A program made the translations under genes and the position numbers. This document shows, piece after piece, positions 25,795 to 39,100 of a stretch of 64,000 bases of DNA. Numbering within the stretch: the first letter of the stretch is position 1; every line of letters begins with the position of its first letter. The notes beneath the pieces were generated by a model, which was not told the DNA's origin, did no database searches, and was given only the letters and a program-made list of their open reading frames with translations. The DNA comes from Piper betle (Eukaryota > Streptophyta > Magnoliopsida > Piperales > Piperaceae), in the NCBI GenBank assembly GCA_033002965.1, contig JAURVB010000017.1:82910-146909 (forward strand). Direction: 5' to 3'.

Positions 25795-27296
25795 ATGGGA
25801 AGAGCTCCTTGCTGTGACAAGGCCAACGTCAAGAAGGGGCCATGGTCACCAGAAGAAGATGCTAAGTTGAAGGCCTATATTGAGGAGCATGGAACTGGGG
25901 GCAATTGGATTGCCCTCCCCCAGAAAATAGGTATGCAAACAGGCCGCTCCTACATATATAGAGCTCTCTTCCACTCTTTAATTATGCGTTCGTAACTATG
26001 CATCAATCGAATTGATCTGTATTCTACATGGATTTTTTTGCCCTGAAGGTCTCAAACGATGTGGAAAGAGCTGTAGACTTCGATGGTTGAATTATCTCCG
26101 GCCTAACATCAAGCACGGAGGTTTCTCTGAGGAAGAAGACAACATCATCTGCAGCCTTTACATCAGCATAGGAAGCAGGTGTGCGCCTTAGATATATATT
26201 TATATCCTGGTTCTCTCCACATATAATTAATCAGGATGATCATCATCTAGAACCTTATAGTTATCTAGCTCATCTGAAGCAAGCACAATCATGAATTTTG
26301 TATTCGCTTGCCTTTAATTTGACACTGAAAATGTTCTTACAAAACCCGTGCCAAAAAAATGACAAGATGGAATTTTTGGTTTCCTATGTATATATTTGAT
26401 GCTTATACATTCTTTATTTTTTGTAAACACATAAATATGATATCAGGTGGTCTATCATTGCTGCGCAATTGCCAGGGAGAACTGACAATGATATTAAGAA
26501 CTACTGGAACACAAGATTGAAGAAGAAACTTCTTGGGAAGCAAAGGAAGGAGCAGCAGGCCAGGAGGGCACCTTGTGCTCTCAAACAGGAAATAAAGAAA
26601 GAGAACGTTAAAGGTGGAAGCCTTATGTTTGGTGGGAATTCAACAACTCATCGGGTTACCTCCTACTGGCCTCCTCAGCAGCCCTTGCCAATTTCAATCC
26701 CTTCTCCAATTCAAGATTCTCGCACCATGAATGATCAAGCTTCACTTAAGAGGTTATTGATCAAACTCGGTGGAAGGTTTTCTGATGGTAATGATGAAAC
26801 AGTGATACCACCTGCGAGTGCTACCACCAATGGATTAAAATCTTATGTCCCAATAGACCACTCTTCCTCCACACCAAATTTCTATGGAATTACTTCTTAT
26901 TGCAAGACAGATATCACAAGTACTTCTGAGACCATGCATTCTTTGGGTACTGATCAAAGTTGCTCTTGGCAGCCTGATCAAATCCAATTCATTAACAGTG
27001 GCTCAAGTAACATGTCACTAGCTGCTGATCATAATAATCACATCTCAAATGAACTTGAAAAAATCATTTACAGCAGTAGTAATAGTCAGACACAGAGAGT
27101 GGGAAGTGATCTTGATTATTTCTATGGAGGTGCAATGGCTAGTGATGATCAAAGCTGTGGAACTAGTTGTCGAGAGAGCATCAACTGGTATGATATCAGC
27201 TCCTTGATTCATCCTTCTCTAAGTTCCACCAATTATGAAGGAAGAATGTCTCGTGAATGTATTACCACTCAAACGAGGTACCCTGGCTTGCAGTAG
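25795..27296 (+). CDS. R2R3-MYB transcription factor, subgroup 14 (RAX/Blind-like)
   Basis: DNA-binding nuclear factor. Subgroup 14 MYBs (RAX1-3, MYB36, MYB68, MYB84, MYB87) act in axillary meristem formation, root endodermis and related patterning. Exons are 25795-25930, 26049-26178 and 26447-27296. The split codons G|GT and AG|G restore [13 protein letters not shown] and [15 protein letters not shown]. The protein is 371 aa. It starts [10 protein letters not shown]2 has Trp at 17, 38 and 58; R3 has Phe71, Trp90 and Trp109. The order continues [20 protein letters not shown]. The tail is Ser/Asn-rich with a [18 protein letters not shown] segment near residues 198-216, which looks like a conserved subgroup motif. 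Intron positions are the canonical pair for R2R3 genes. The frame extends upstream but has no earlier ATG, and MGRAPCC is the family start. Exact orthology within the subgroup is not settled. Confidence 0.95.
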
Positions 27297-30200
27297 CAGC
27301 CATTGTATGGGCGTACATGATAGTGTAATTAACCGGTACCAGTATTTGATATGGTGGGATTATTGTGAAAGGCCAGACCCCCGAAAAAGAACATATAGTG
27401 TCGTGACATCAATTATTTACTGTTTATTTTCATCATTAGTTGGCTATAATATATATATATATATATGTATGTATGTATGTATATATGTATGTGTTCATTA
27501 ATTTCATGTTGTTTCATGATTCTATATATGTTCATATGTACATGTTTGCATCATCTTTTAGTTTAAAAATAAGAAAAATATGCAAATTTCATGCAAAACT
27601 AGTCTTCTAGACTAAAGGCAACAAGTAGAAAACGTTGATAAAGAAGGAATCTGATCAGGAAAGTAAAATTTTTGACTAGTTTCTACTGAGTTTAGTAATA
27701 AGTAAAGATGTGTAGAGTGATCTTAAATTCTATACTGTTTGGGATTGATAAAAGGCTATGACTTAGAAAAGTGGAAAAGTTGTCTCCATGTTTTGGCAAC
27801 ATCTTATTCGGAATTAGTTGATGGGGTATCCAAGAGCGTCTCTATTTCCTTGGTTGTTATCTTCATGTCTCCTCTAAGACCATGCATTATTCATTCAAAA
27901 GCCTTTCGCTTTATTTCACTGTGGAGATCAGTGTGCAGTGACTTGCCTAAGACCATATTGATCCCACGATTACTAGATCATTCACATGAACAAGTTAAAA
28001 TTTTCATGTTGACTTTTGTTACAATATTGATGGTAACGTTGCCAAATTGTTCTTGAATGTTCATGTGTAACGTTTAATTATATATTCCCATGGAGATCTA
28101 ATATAACTTGAAGATTTACGTAAAGCCATCTTGTATATGTATATACATAAATGTACCTCTGATCTGTTTTTACAGGTCGTGTTTATTGGTCCAAAAATGT
28201 TCGTTAGCTATCCGCGCTCAATGATTCAAAATTTATGGCGCAAACCATATCACTGGCTCTAGCTGGAATAAGATGTAAACTGTAGTATTCAAGAGGATGA
28301 TCATGTATGATAATAATGTTTAACAAGATTAATTAAACATGCAACGTAGACCATTAATTTGATGAGGATAAAAAACGAAATTAATTAACCTCGGCTAGCT
28401 GGAATATTAATTATAAGTTAAGCATATGTAACATTCAACATCAATGTAGAGGTTTGAGCGAGCATTTTGTTTGGATGTTTATCGTCTCTAATCAGAACTG
28501 CACGTCCGTCTTCCCGACGACGGCAAAACATTCATCGCAGATGCTTGATATATGAGACTACCAAAATCTGGTGCATGCAGTACTGTTGGGCATATTAATG
28601 ATACCGTTCACGATAACATATGTTTTAAAAAATATGTAATCTTTAATTAAGCAGGAAGAGAGAAAGGCTAACAAGACAAGTAGTGATTAGAAGGTAACTC
28701 ACACTAATTTAAGTTGTACATCATTCATCAGCTTTTGATGGCCTAGCTAGACCTGTTGGCAAACAATTTTATATCTCACTTGCACGGCTCGTTTTATCAT
28801 TGGGGGACCGAACTAATTGCAAAACTATGTGGTTTTCTGTGAGTGGACAAAAGCACGCTAGCTGGAGAAAAAGCTACAAGAAGACAATATACAAAAAGTT
28901 GAGACTCATCATCTGAAGGGTCGGTGATGGCCAATTTTAATCAAGTTCCTAATCAGCTTCCATATATTGTTATCCCTTTTATAACTTGAATTATGCGATG
29001 GGGAAGCCATCTAGTGAAAGGCCATATCTCTAATTATGCGCGGCTCATGTTAAAAAACAAAGCCCCGCTTGTTCCCCCGGAAAAGGACGCATATATATAC
29101 AGAACTGTCAGATGCGACTTAATAGGAAGTATATATTTAATACAGATCGGACCTCTTCTCCACTGGATGCGTGACACAGGCCCACGGAATACAAATAATA
29201 CATTCTAAAATGTAAAGAAGGAAACAGCAAGACTGTAATTGATAGTGAACATTTTTATTCTGCAGGATTTTGGAACATTCATGGCTCATAATATATATTA
29301 TCGAACCTCATTTATTTTGTGTACGATCTAATCTGTTTTTTGGGTTCGCGCATGTATCACCGGTTAATTCATGGCGCCAATTTTTGCACAAAATAAGATA
29401 TTTAGCATGTAAGTAAATGAAAGCGCATTCGCATCAAATATATCGAATTGCAAATTAAATAAAAATTCCTAAAAATAAAATTACTATGATCCTCAAACAG
29501 ACAACTAAAGTCACAGCTTGAAACAAAAAGAGTTTACTCTATCCCGTATTGAATTATAACCAACATTAAATAATATGTCATGTGTGGATATATTTATGTA
29601 AATTTTTAAATGGTTGAGCAGCATTTTTGTATAATTAGCTGAAAGAGTTAACTATAAGCTATACATAGGGAAAGCCGTTCAATATCTACTTAATTATATG
29701 ATACATGATTGCCATGAACATTTTGGATCGACACTGTTAACAATTCCTAAAAAAGAAAAAAGCCCAATATTACTTTGATTATTTATCATCAGATAAAAGA
29801 TTATTTGAAGCTTGGCTCAGCTCAATTCTTTATGTTATTGTCAAAATAATATTCATTTGCAAGCTAATGTCTTTAAAGAAAAAAGATCAATTAAGGTGTG
29901 TTTGGTGGAATGGTTCACATGTTCACCAAACCTTGGCCTAACACGCAATATACCCTACCCAAAGCTTGGCTCAACTTGGTTGAATATGCTACCCCAGCTA
30001 GAAATTAGAATAAAGATAGCATTGACTTTGAATTTATCATAGATTAAATTTGCATAAATGAAGGGTCACTTTCAGATCAGTATAGAAGTCTGCAAATCCA
30101 TCCAAAGACATGATATGACGAAAAGATTTATCATCTAACTTCAATAGTTGCAGTTTTCGCTACAATTGCACTGATCTTTATCTAGCTCTATCATTGGAAT

Positions 30201-30304
30201 CACAGTGTCTGGTCTGCTCATTTTGAATGTGAATGTGAATATATTCTAGAGCTCCTGATCATGAATATTCCCTTTTGACCTGTGTCATGGACAGGTAATA
30301 AGTA

Positions 30305-30379
<75 letters not shown>

Positions 30380-31850
30380 AACATAACTGGAACCAATTAC
30401 TTGGACAAATTATGTCACAACTACTGTATCTGAGGTGGTGGTATTCGTTCTTGAATGGGCATTAGTTTTTAATTCAGATGTCTGACTTTGAACTTGAAAA
30501 AGGATTTGGTAGACAAAAGGGTCTTGTTTTGTTAGACAGGTTGCATGATCTGAAAAAATTTGCGACTTTCAGTTGGTTGATAAGATTTCTATTTAGGAAG
30601 GGGTTGATGGATGAGGTTTAATTATGAGGCTGTAGCTCCAACACATGGAACTTACCCTCACAACTAATTAATTAAATGATTGGCAGCTTTATTCTGTTGA
30701 CTTGATGTTTAATTATAATATATCCTAATTGTTTTTTTATAATGAGGAAAGAGTGTTTACACCCTGGTATGATCATTTTATATGTATCAATAATTCCAAG
30801 GGGTAGACAATATACAGTTAATTTGCATATATGAAGATCATCAAGAGATTATTTATAAATTTGTGTGTGGAAATGTAAGTTATGAGTTGACGACAATGTT
30901 AGACAAACTTTGCAGAAATATATCGTCAATGGGGGTCCGTCAATAAAAGCAAAAGCATGATGAACATGCAGGTATGTGTTCAGACACATTAGGTATGTAG
31001 TAGCCGGTGTTGTTGCCACAGTGCTTGGGTCGATGAACCATGATCGGTTGTTCTAGCTCGGGTAAATGCGTGTACAGTTGTTACCAGTATTGTTTGCTAG
31101 CTACGAACAAAAGTTTTAGTTATTAGTCAAGATAAACTGTGTAGTCATTAGGTGTTCTTGATCATCATTCCTTGGACAACCGCGTATCATTTGTGAGTCT
31201 AATTTCTGATCACCAGTCTTTGTGTCACTCACTTGAATGCCTTGGAACAATCTATAATTTTATAAGAATGTTGATTTTATAAACTTTTGACCTTTGACCT
31301 TTTGACCTTTTGGCCTGGTGTAATAAAAAGCTGACAACGTTGATTATTCTGCTTATGATCAGTTGTAAAGCACTGCTTAATGGGTAAGTGATGGCTCAAC
31401 GATTCAAGCAAAATTAATACAAAAAAACACAGCTTTTGGTAGCTCATGCATGCTACAGGGCCCTAACACAAAGAGACAAACATAAGAGTTATGTCATCAC
31501 TGACATCAGTCAAGAAAAGAATACAGCTCCCTTGTGTTTATGGCTTAAAATACAAGTATACTTAACAGTATTTGCTAAAAGGACTAAGATAAATAAGGGG
31601 CATATCATTGAGTACGATCGACAAAAATATATATATATATTCGCACTAAATTAATTAGCCATGAAATCAAGCACATGTATTGTCTATCTCAAGATTATTT
31701 TCACGGTATCCAAAAGTATATATGTGGATACAACAATGTGTAGGAAATGAGACAATTCACATAATAATCTGTGTACATTCATTCCTTTGAATGTTCTGTG
31801 GAACCTTGCAAAGCGGGGAGCTAGACTTGTGCACTGTCGACACCTTTTAT
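27297..31850. other. MYB 3' UTR and intergenic, no gene supported
   Basis: The MYB 3' UTR probably extends a few hundred bases and includes a (TA)n-(TATG)n microsatellite at about 27449-27493. The rest is AT-rich with a very long (TA)n at 30308-30376. No open frame here has a recognisable domain or convincing splice sites. Confidence 0.5.
30308..30376. repeat. (TA)n microsatellite, about 34 units
   Basis: The longest uninterrupted TA run in the window, about 69 bases. Confidence 0.95.
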
Positions 31851-32168
31851 TCAGATAATAATCTTGTCTACTGCACACAGAATTTTATAACGAAAATGTA
31901 TGCATAACAGAGGAACATTGGTATTAACAATTTCATCAAAGTGGGGTGGAATATCCCCTTCCAAGAAGGTGAAGATTAGAAAGAGTCCTAAGCTAAACAC
32001 CAAGTCCTCTTTGTATTGACTTGCCAATGGACATAAAGCGGTGCGTGATTGAGGGTTTTGCCTTAAAAACATGACAACAGATAGGAGACGATCCTCAACA
32101 ACACTTTTCCAGCCTTGTTCAATAGAATAATCAAATACCCATTTCTTATCACTTCTTGACGCAGACAC
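31851..32168 (-). other. Coding-like fragment of unknown family
   Basis: An open stretch of about 100 codons on the minus strand, read from a GTG at 32168. The text has a protein-like mix: DKKWVFDYSIEQGWKSVVED, then RLLSVVMFLRQN, then a hydrophobic LVFSLGLFLIFTFLEGDIPP. An overlapping open frame (31684-31878) in another phase continues for about 60 codons, which could mean a frameshift or an intron. I recognise no family. There is no ATG at the start and no clear promoter. It may be a degraded exon or a captured gene fragment. Confidence 0.25.
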
Positions 32169-32959
32169 TCAGTTATTATAAGAGCAAGAAAATTATTCTC
32201 CCCGACTGTTTAGTCTAGTGACTATAATATGATCATATTAGGGTTTTGAAGGAGTGGTTTTGAAGGTGTTGAGGGCCAGACAGTGTAACCAATTATTCTC
32301 TGTCCAAGAAGAAGATGTTGGTTTCTCTAACTCTAACTGGTGTCATGTCAAGCTGGGAAGGCATATTGGGATAAAGACAGTTAATTAGAGAATAAGAACA
32401 GTGTAGATTCGCACCATTAGATTAATTGATGTTCACTTGTTTTATATCTCATTATTAGATGTTAGTGTCTATATTTAATCGTTAAACGTGCTTGTTTTAA
32501 CTTTCAAGATATTCTATTAAATATAAAGCTATGGATTTATAAGTAGCGAGGGCCCTCATTTGATCGTTGAACCGGCAATTTCTCATGACCAGGCTAGACC
32601 TTTGGCACGTTTTAACTTGGAGCTGTGCTCAAATTAAATGGGTGGATGCCCACTTGGTTACAAACGTTACATTAAGCAAACCCAAGCATATAATATATGA
32701 TCTTACGTAACACCCATCGCTGAAAATAAATACAAAATTAGTATCCACTTAAGTAGGTTTGCTTATATTTATAATTTTTAATATGAGCCGCTTGATTAAA
32801 TGAATGAACGAGATTAATTCTTTTCAAAAACAATTGGATGCCCTCCTGAACGACCTGATTTAAAAGCTGAGGTTTTACTACAAAAACTGCAATAATTAAA
32901 AGAAACCTCTTTTATTACAAAATTACCATATAGAGTTTTTTACCAAAAATGAGAGATTA
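32169..32959. other. Intergenic, possible LTR start near 32705
   Basis: Mostly unremarkable. At about 32706 GTAACACCCATCGCTGAAAA resembles the beginning of a plant LTR (TGTAACACCC), but the first T is missing and no matching LTR end was found nearby. Confidence 0.3.
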
Positions 32960-35275
32960 TTTTTGTAACTAGGGGTATACTCATGCGTTGCATGAGGTTA
33001 TGTATTTTTTTATATTATGTTTTATTAATTATAATTGGTTGTCATTATCTTAATATAAATCAGCTATCAAATTTAAATCTATTTCTCACTAATATATATC
33101 ATATTAAATTAAAATTATACTTGTAATTTATATAAATTTATTAATATGATATCATACTTTCTTAAATAGTTATTTTTTGAAAAACTATATTTTTTGGTAA
33201 ATTTTATCTATTCTTCAAAATGTTTTTGCGCACCGCACGGTACACACTCGATTCAATTTTATTTTTTTATTTTTTAAAAAATAATATTTCCAAATTATAA
33301 TCATTAATACCCTTGTTAGAATTAGAATTACCCATACTCAAAAGTCATTTTGTTTGAATTTTATATCTTTCAAAAAATTTAAATCAAACTTAAAATATTA
33401 TCTAACTCTGTTTAAAATTTGATAAATGTATATTGGTTAAATTGAGATTCAATTATAATCCTTATTAATATAGTACAATAAATTTTAAAAATGACATACT
33501 CTAATTCGATTAAAAGTTAGTATGTTCTAATTAAATATAATATTAATAAGTTTTGGTAAAAAATTATTTTTTTCAGAAAAGTCTGATTAATCTTTTAATA
33601 ATCAAATTGCGAATCCGATGCAGATGAAAATATCTAAATTCCATCTTTAGCATATTTCTGATTTAATGAGTTAAAAATGCAGAAAATAATAAAATTAATA
33701 CAATTTGAAAAAATTCTAAAAGATAAGATTTTCCAACTTAATTATATTCTAATATTTTGAATTTATCACCTCTTTTTTCATCTTTATCACATTTCTAATT
33801 TAATAAATTAAAATTTCCAGGCATAAAAATATTAATAAGATTTTAAAATTTTAAAATATCCGTTTTCCCATCCTTATCATATTTGTAATTTATTTAATTA
33901 AATAATTCCGAAAATAAAAATATTAATAATATTTGAAAAAGATTCTAAAAGATTATGTAATATTTTATAGAGATTTAAAAAATATGAAATTAATCCATTA
34001 AAAAATCCAAATGAATAATGTAAATATGATTTGAAAAATTCAAAAAGATAAGATTTTTCATCTCAATTATATTTCTAATTTATTTAATTGAAAAACTACG
34101 AAATTAATAATATTAAATATGTGTTTGTCAACTTTTTTCATCTTTATCCCATTTCTAACTGAATTAATTAAAAATTCTGAAATTATTAACAATCTCAAAG
34201 ATTAAAATTTTTTATCTTTCTAATGTTTATAATTTAATTAACTAATTCCAAAAATAACTATATAAGTTAATTGGATTTGAAAAAGATTGATAAGATTTTT
34301 CATCTTAATTATATTTATAATTTAAATTAAAATTTACGAAAATAATGATATTAATGTATGTTTATCAACTCTTTTTTCATCTTTATCTCATTTTCAGCTT
34401 AAATAATTAAAATTTTGAAAATAATAATATTAATAAGATTTTGTTAAAATCTAAAAGTTGATTTTTTTCATCTATATCATGTTTGTAATTTATTTAAAAA
34501 ATTAATTCTGAAAATAACAATTATAAATTAATAGGTTTGAAAAAGATTGATAAGATTTTCCATCTTAATTATATTTCTAACTTAATCAATTAAGGAATTA
34601 TGAAAATAATAATATTAAATATATGTTTATCATCTATGTTTTCATATTTATCCCATTTCTAATTTAAATAATTAAATTTACGAAATTAATAATTTTAATA
34701 ATAATTTTTTAAAATTTAAAAGATTAACTTTTCCATCTTTAGCATGTTTTTAATTTATTTAATTTAATTATTCTTAAAATAACAATATAAATTAACAGGA
34801 TTTGAAAAAATTGGTAAGATTCTCCATAAATTAATAGGATTTGAAAAAGATTGATAAGATTGCCCATCTTAATTATATTTCTAGTTTACTTAATTAAGAT
34901 ATAATAAAAATAATAATATTAAATATAAGTTTATCAACTATTTTTTTATTCTTTATCCCATTTATAGTTTAATTAATTTAAAATTCCGAAATTAAAAGTA
35001 TTAATAAGATTTTGTAAAAATCTAAAAGATTAGTTTGACCATCTTTATCATGTTTGTAAGGTGAAAACGTTACGATATCCTTCAATCAAATATAATATAT
35101 TTATCTTAAATCAACGAAAATTTTTTGATCAAATATATTTATCTTGAAATATAGTTATGTTAAATTAACCAATCAAAATGAGACATTTACTGATTCTTGG
35201 TTAAACTGATGCTTGTCAAAAATCATTCTCTTACATATATAGCATAGATATAGCTATAGATATAGATTACTAACA
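32960..35275. repeat. AT-rich element with degenerate repeats of about 250 bp
   Basis: It begins near 32980 with the perfect palindrome CTCATGCGTTGCATGAG and has a GCGCACCGCACGGT block at about 33228. From about 33300 to 35060 modules recur. One is GATTGATAAGAT followed by TTTTCATCTTAATTATATTT (near 33720, 34045, 34285, 34545 and 34850, so 240-325 bp apart). Another is CATCTTTATC(A/C)CAT, then AATTAATTAAAATTCCGAAA. It ends near 35275 after a TATAGCATAGATATAGCTAT stretch. There is no coding potential. The composition and the two ends suggest a single non-autonomous transposon with an expanded interior, but the class is uncertain. Confidence 0.5.
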
Positions 35276-36119
35276 AGCAAGAGAAATGGGCAAAATTACT
35301 TGGTGAGAAAATTCTGAGACTACTCTTCATTATCTTTCACTTTAATTTGGTGTAAGTGTTAGGCTAAGTGTATAATTTTTTATTAAAAAAAAGATACGGT
35401 GCCATCCAAAAGTAATTTAAAATCGATAAATCATAGGACCACTAACTAGCGGCACCTCTTAGCCGGAGCTCTGGCAACCTCTAGTTAGATCCGATGAGGC
35501 AGTCAATCTGGCCGCCCTCCAGCCAAGGCATGGGGCAGCTAAATCCGGCTGCACCTCTGTCTCGGTCAGGAAAAAATTACAAGATCCAATCCAAACCACA
35601 ATTAACTGGAAAACAATTAATTTAACTATTATAAAAAAATTCGCAACCTTTTGGTTAACCGTATCATGACTTACATAAAAGTTCAATGTAACTTTCTGTG
35701 GACATTGCGTCACTTCTTTGTGATGGCAGACATGTAAAGAAATTTATGAAAGCATCGATTCAATTGTTATTTGTCAAGGAAGAATTACCACAACAATACA
35801 ATTTTACTTATCAATACCTGAAGTATTCTGTTTCAGGGTAAAAAACCCCCGAAGTGTTCATAAACGAAAATCAATTTGATTCTCACGTGAATGATATTCG
35901 ACTTTACATCGATTCAAGTAAAATTTTCCATTACAAAAAATCGAACAGTTTACATCCCATTACTTTTGTCGAACTCCTTGAAAGTAAGAAAGGCTTCAAT
36001 TCGATCATAAGCTGACCATGGTCAGTGCAAGAGCCAAAGTTGGATGCAGCATATACCTTGTGCTTGTATACTAACGAGTTTTAAGAAGAGTATGCCTTTT
36101 AGCTGGGAAACATGTACAA
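35276..36119. other. Intergenic and OSCA 3' flank
   Basis: No gene seen. The part nearest 36120 is the likely 3' UTR of the minus-strand OSCA gene. Confidence 0.5.
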
Positions 36120-39100
36120 TTAAAGATCAATGGACGGGCTTTCCCCACTAACCTTCTCCTGCAAATAATTGGCAGACGACCATTTAAACACATCAACTGT
36201 ATTCTTGATTACACAGAAGAGATTTAAAGCATTAAGCTCAAATAAGAGGAAACCTATAGCTCCTGAAATTTGGCATGAGGAGCCCCCTTCATCAGTAATC
36301 GGCAGCTCTTGCAAGCAGGCTGGAAATTGAGAATAAGCGGATGGCAACTGCAGATAGATCTCCTCCATTTGCCCCTGCGATTCGTCTTCCCTATCCATGT
36401 CAATCATATCCTAAGATGACAAAGAACAAACTCAACAAAAGTGTTTGTGACAAAAATTGAAAACACAAATACATTCAGATGAGAAGACGTCAAGTAACCT
36501 GGGCATTATAACTTATAAATATAGGATGAAACCTTTGCCGACAATATTCATTAAAAAGAAGAGTTAATATCAGAAGTGGAATGGTGAAGCCTGAAGCTAC
36601 TGGCGACTTTTTCAGGCCAAATACTCCAAGGGCTATAATTTGCATAAGCACCAATGAGAAAACAGTGGTATTGTGTACAACAGGCCACATTAGCCCTCCA
36701 CTTTCATACTTCGAAATGTAAACGTTAAGAATCTGCACTAGAACAATTGTGAAAATAGTACCGTCAGTTTTCAAAAAACATAATAAAAATATTAATGACA
36801 AGAAATATAACATCAGTTGGTCATTTCTTTCGTGCTAAAACATGATCGTTTCTCTGTTACCAGTTTTTATTGTGAAAGCCATTTAAATATTTTACAGGCA
36901 GTCCAACATAAAACAGGGCAAGGACTTCATAATGATAATGATGTTGATGAAAAGATAGAAACTCATCATAAAATACCAGAGATCAAATTTCAATAAAGGT
37001 TAATCAAGAACAACACATCAATGCCACCAACTCCATGCAGATAAGACACGGACACCTAAATTTAACAAGGACAATTTTTAAGTAGAAGAATGTTTGGCAA
37101 TTCATTTAAATAAAGTACCCTCAGCATAAATCTTAAATTCATGAACCTTTTCCATAGCTTTTTCTCCCTTTATCGTAACTTCTATACGACACACTTTCTT
37201 TAAGCTTTTTTCTTTTTTTGAGTGTTTTTTTAAACAATTTGCACTAAGACGAAGTTGTAACTAGACACAGCTGACAAATCCTTAAATCAGTTGCATAACT
37301 ATACCATCATATGATGGGAAGTAACAAAGAAAGGAGAAGCATCACATAATAATTCACTCCAAGGACAAAAATAAGATGCCATAAAATTAACATTATAAAT
37401 GTCTAGTTCCTTACCTGGTTGCGATAGACCACATAACCTAGAAGAAAGTACACCAGCAAGAATGGTAAAATTAAAGGCGCCAAAATAGAGCAGGTAAAGC
37501 CAAGGAGTCCAAAAAGGAGCACTCTAGGAACTTCAGTATGGTATGGAAATGATGGAATTGATGCATGATCATCCTCATTCCTTAGTATAAAACGACAAAA
37601 TAAGCTACAAAAAAGTGCAAAAGGTTGCACAACTTCACAAGATAAACTCGCCCAACCCGAAGTAAGGATGTAAGTGATAAAAAATGTTGCCTGCAACAAA
37701 TATGTATAAACCATAAAAGAATAACCACAGCCAATTTCGATATAAAGTAAAAGAAACCTCTAAAAAAGCTGAAAGTATCTAACTTAGGGGCTAAAAATAA
37801 CCTGTCTTGGAACGGCTTTTGCAAGTTGGGTAGGAATGTCCTTAGGACTAGATAGACTATACAACTGATTAATTACAGTTCCTGATAAAACATTGACAAA
37901 AAACACATTCCAAATTGTAAAATACAAAATTTTGTAGCAAGCACTCTTTTTCCTTCCACTTCTGGAAACAGACCCTTCAAAAGCCGAAAATAGCATCATG
38001 ATAGGAGGTACAATCAAAAGGAATAGTAGAAGAATGACACTCGGAAAGTATCCAGTAACTATCTGGCTGACATATTTCCTGCGCATGAATAGATATCATA
38101 AAATTGATGACTACTACAGTCAGAAACATATAATTAGAATCCATTCTGCACTTTCTTTTCTAAGCATCAAACTTTTATAAGATCATACATACTTGTTCAA
38201 AATTCCCTTCAAGAAGGGAAATGCCCTCTGTAAGTTCTCTAATTGTGACAGCCCCTGTACAAAGGTGACAGGAGGAAAAAATAGAACCACAAAGACAACA
38301 GCAGCCAGAAGAGTCGCAATCCTACGTATCCAAAGCTGTCTGTAAGGGATCCATAAGTTTGACCAATACACATCATTCGGTACAGGTGCTAACTCAGAAA
38401 CCCATAACATTGGGTTCGAAGACTGAAGAACTTGCGAGGCAACTATAGCAGCATAACGTGTTTTGAAGAAAACAAATGCAGCACCACTTTCCTACAGGAA
38501 AGAACAAATGGAATTTCTAACCATTTGCAATTGAACTTACCATTTAAAAATTAGCAATGTAATAACTTGCTAGAAAGAAAGAAAAAACGTGGAACCTTCT
38601 CACGAAAAAATGAATCGGGAAGCTCAAAGCAAGAGATATTTGCATTCTGCTGAAGCTCATCAGAATAAAGTTTAAATGAGCCCGATGTAAGACCGCAAAT
38701 ACCGCATCTTGCCCCAACTGACCTACTTTCAGCAATAGCAGATTTCACCTGAACACATCTCCTATAAACCTTGTCCATGTCATTCTGCCAAAAAAGAAAA
38801 AGAAAAGAAGAAAAGTATTTTCAAGACATTAACCATTTAAGGAGATATATCAAGTCATGGAAACTTAGCATGTAAAATATTGCATTTTCTGCTTTTCTAA
38901 GTACTTTTTTTTCTACAATAAACAATATGTCTGCCTTACCAAAAGAAAATATGCACTGACAACTGTATTTGCAGCTGACTATCTAGTGTTCAGCATAGTA
39001 CCCTAAGCCACAGAACACTCCTCTTCTGTCATCATTAAATAAAGTTCTAATATGTCATACCTACTATGTTACTAACCAAACATAGCTTTGGGCAAGTACA

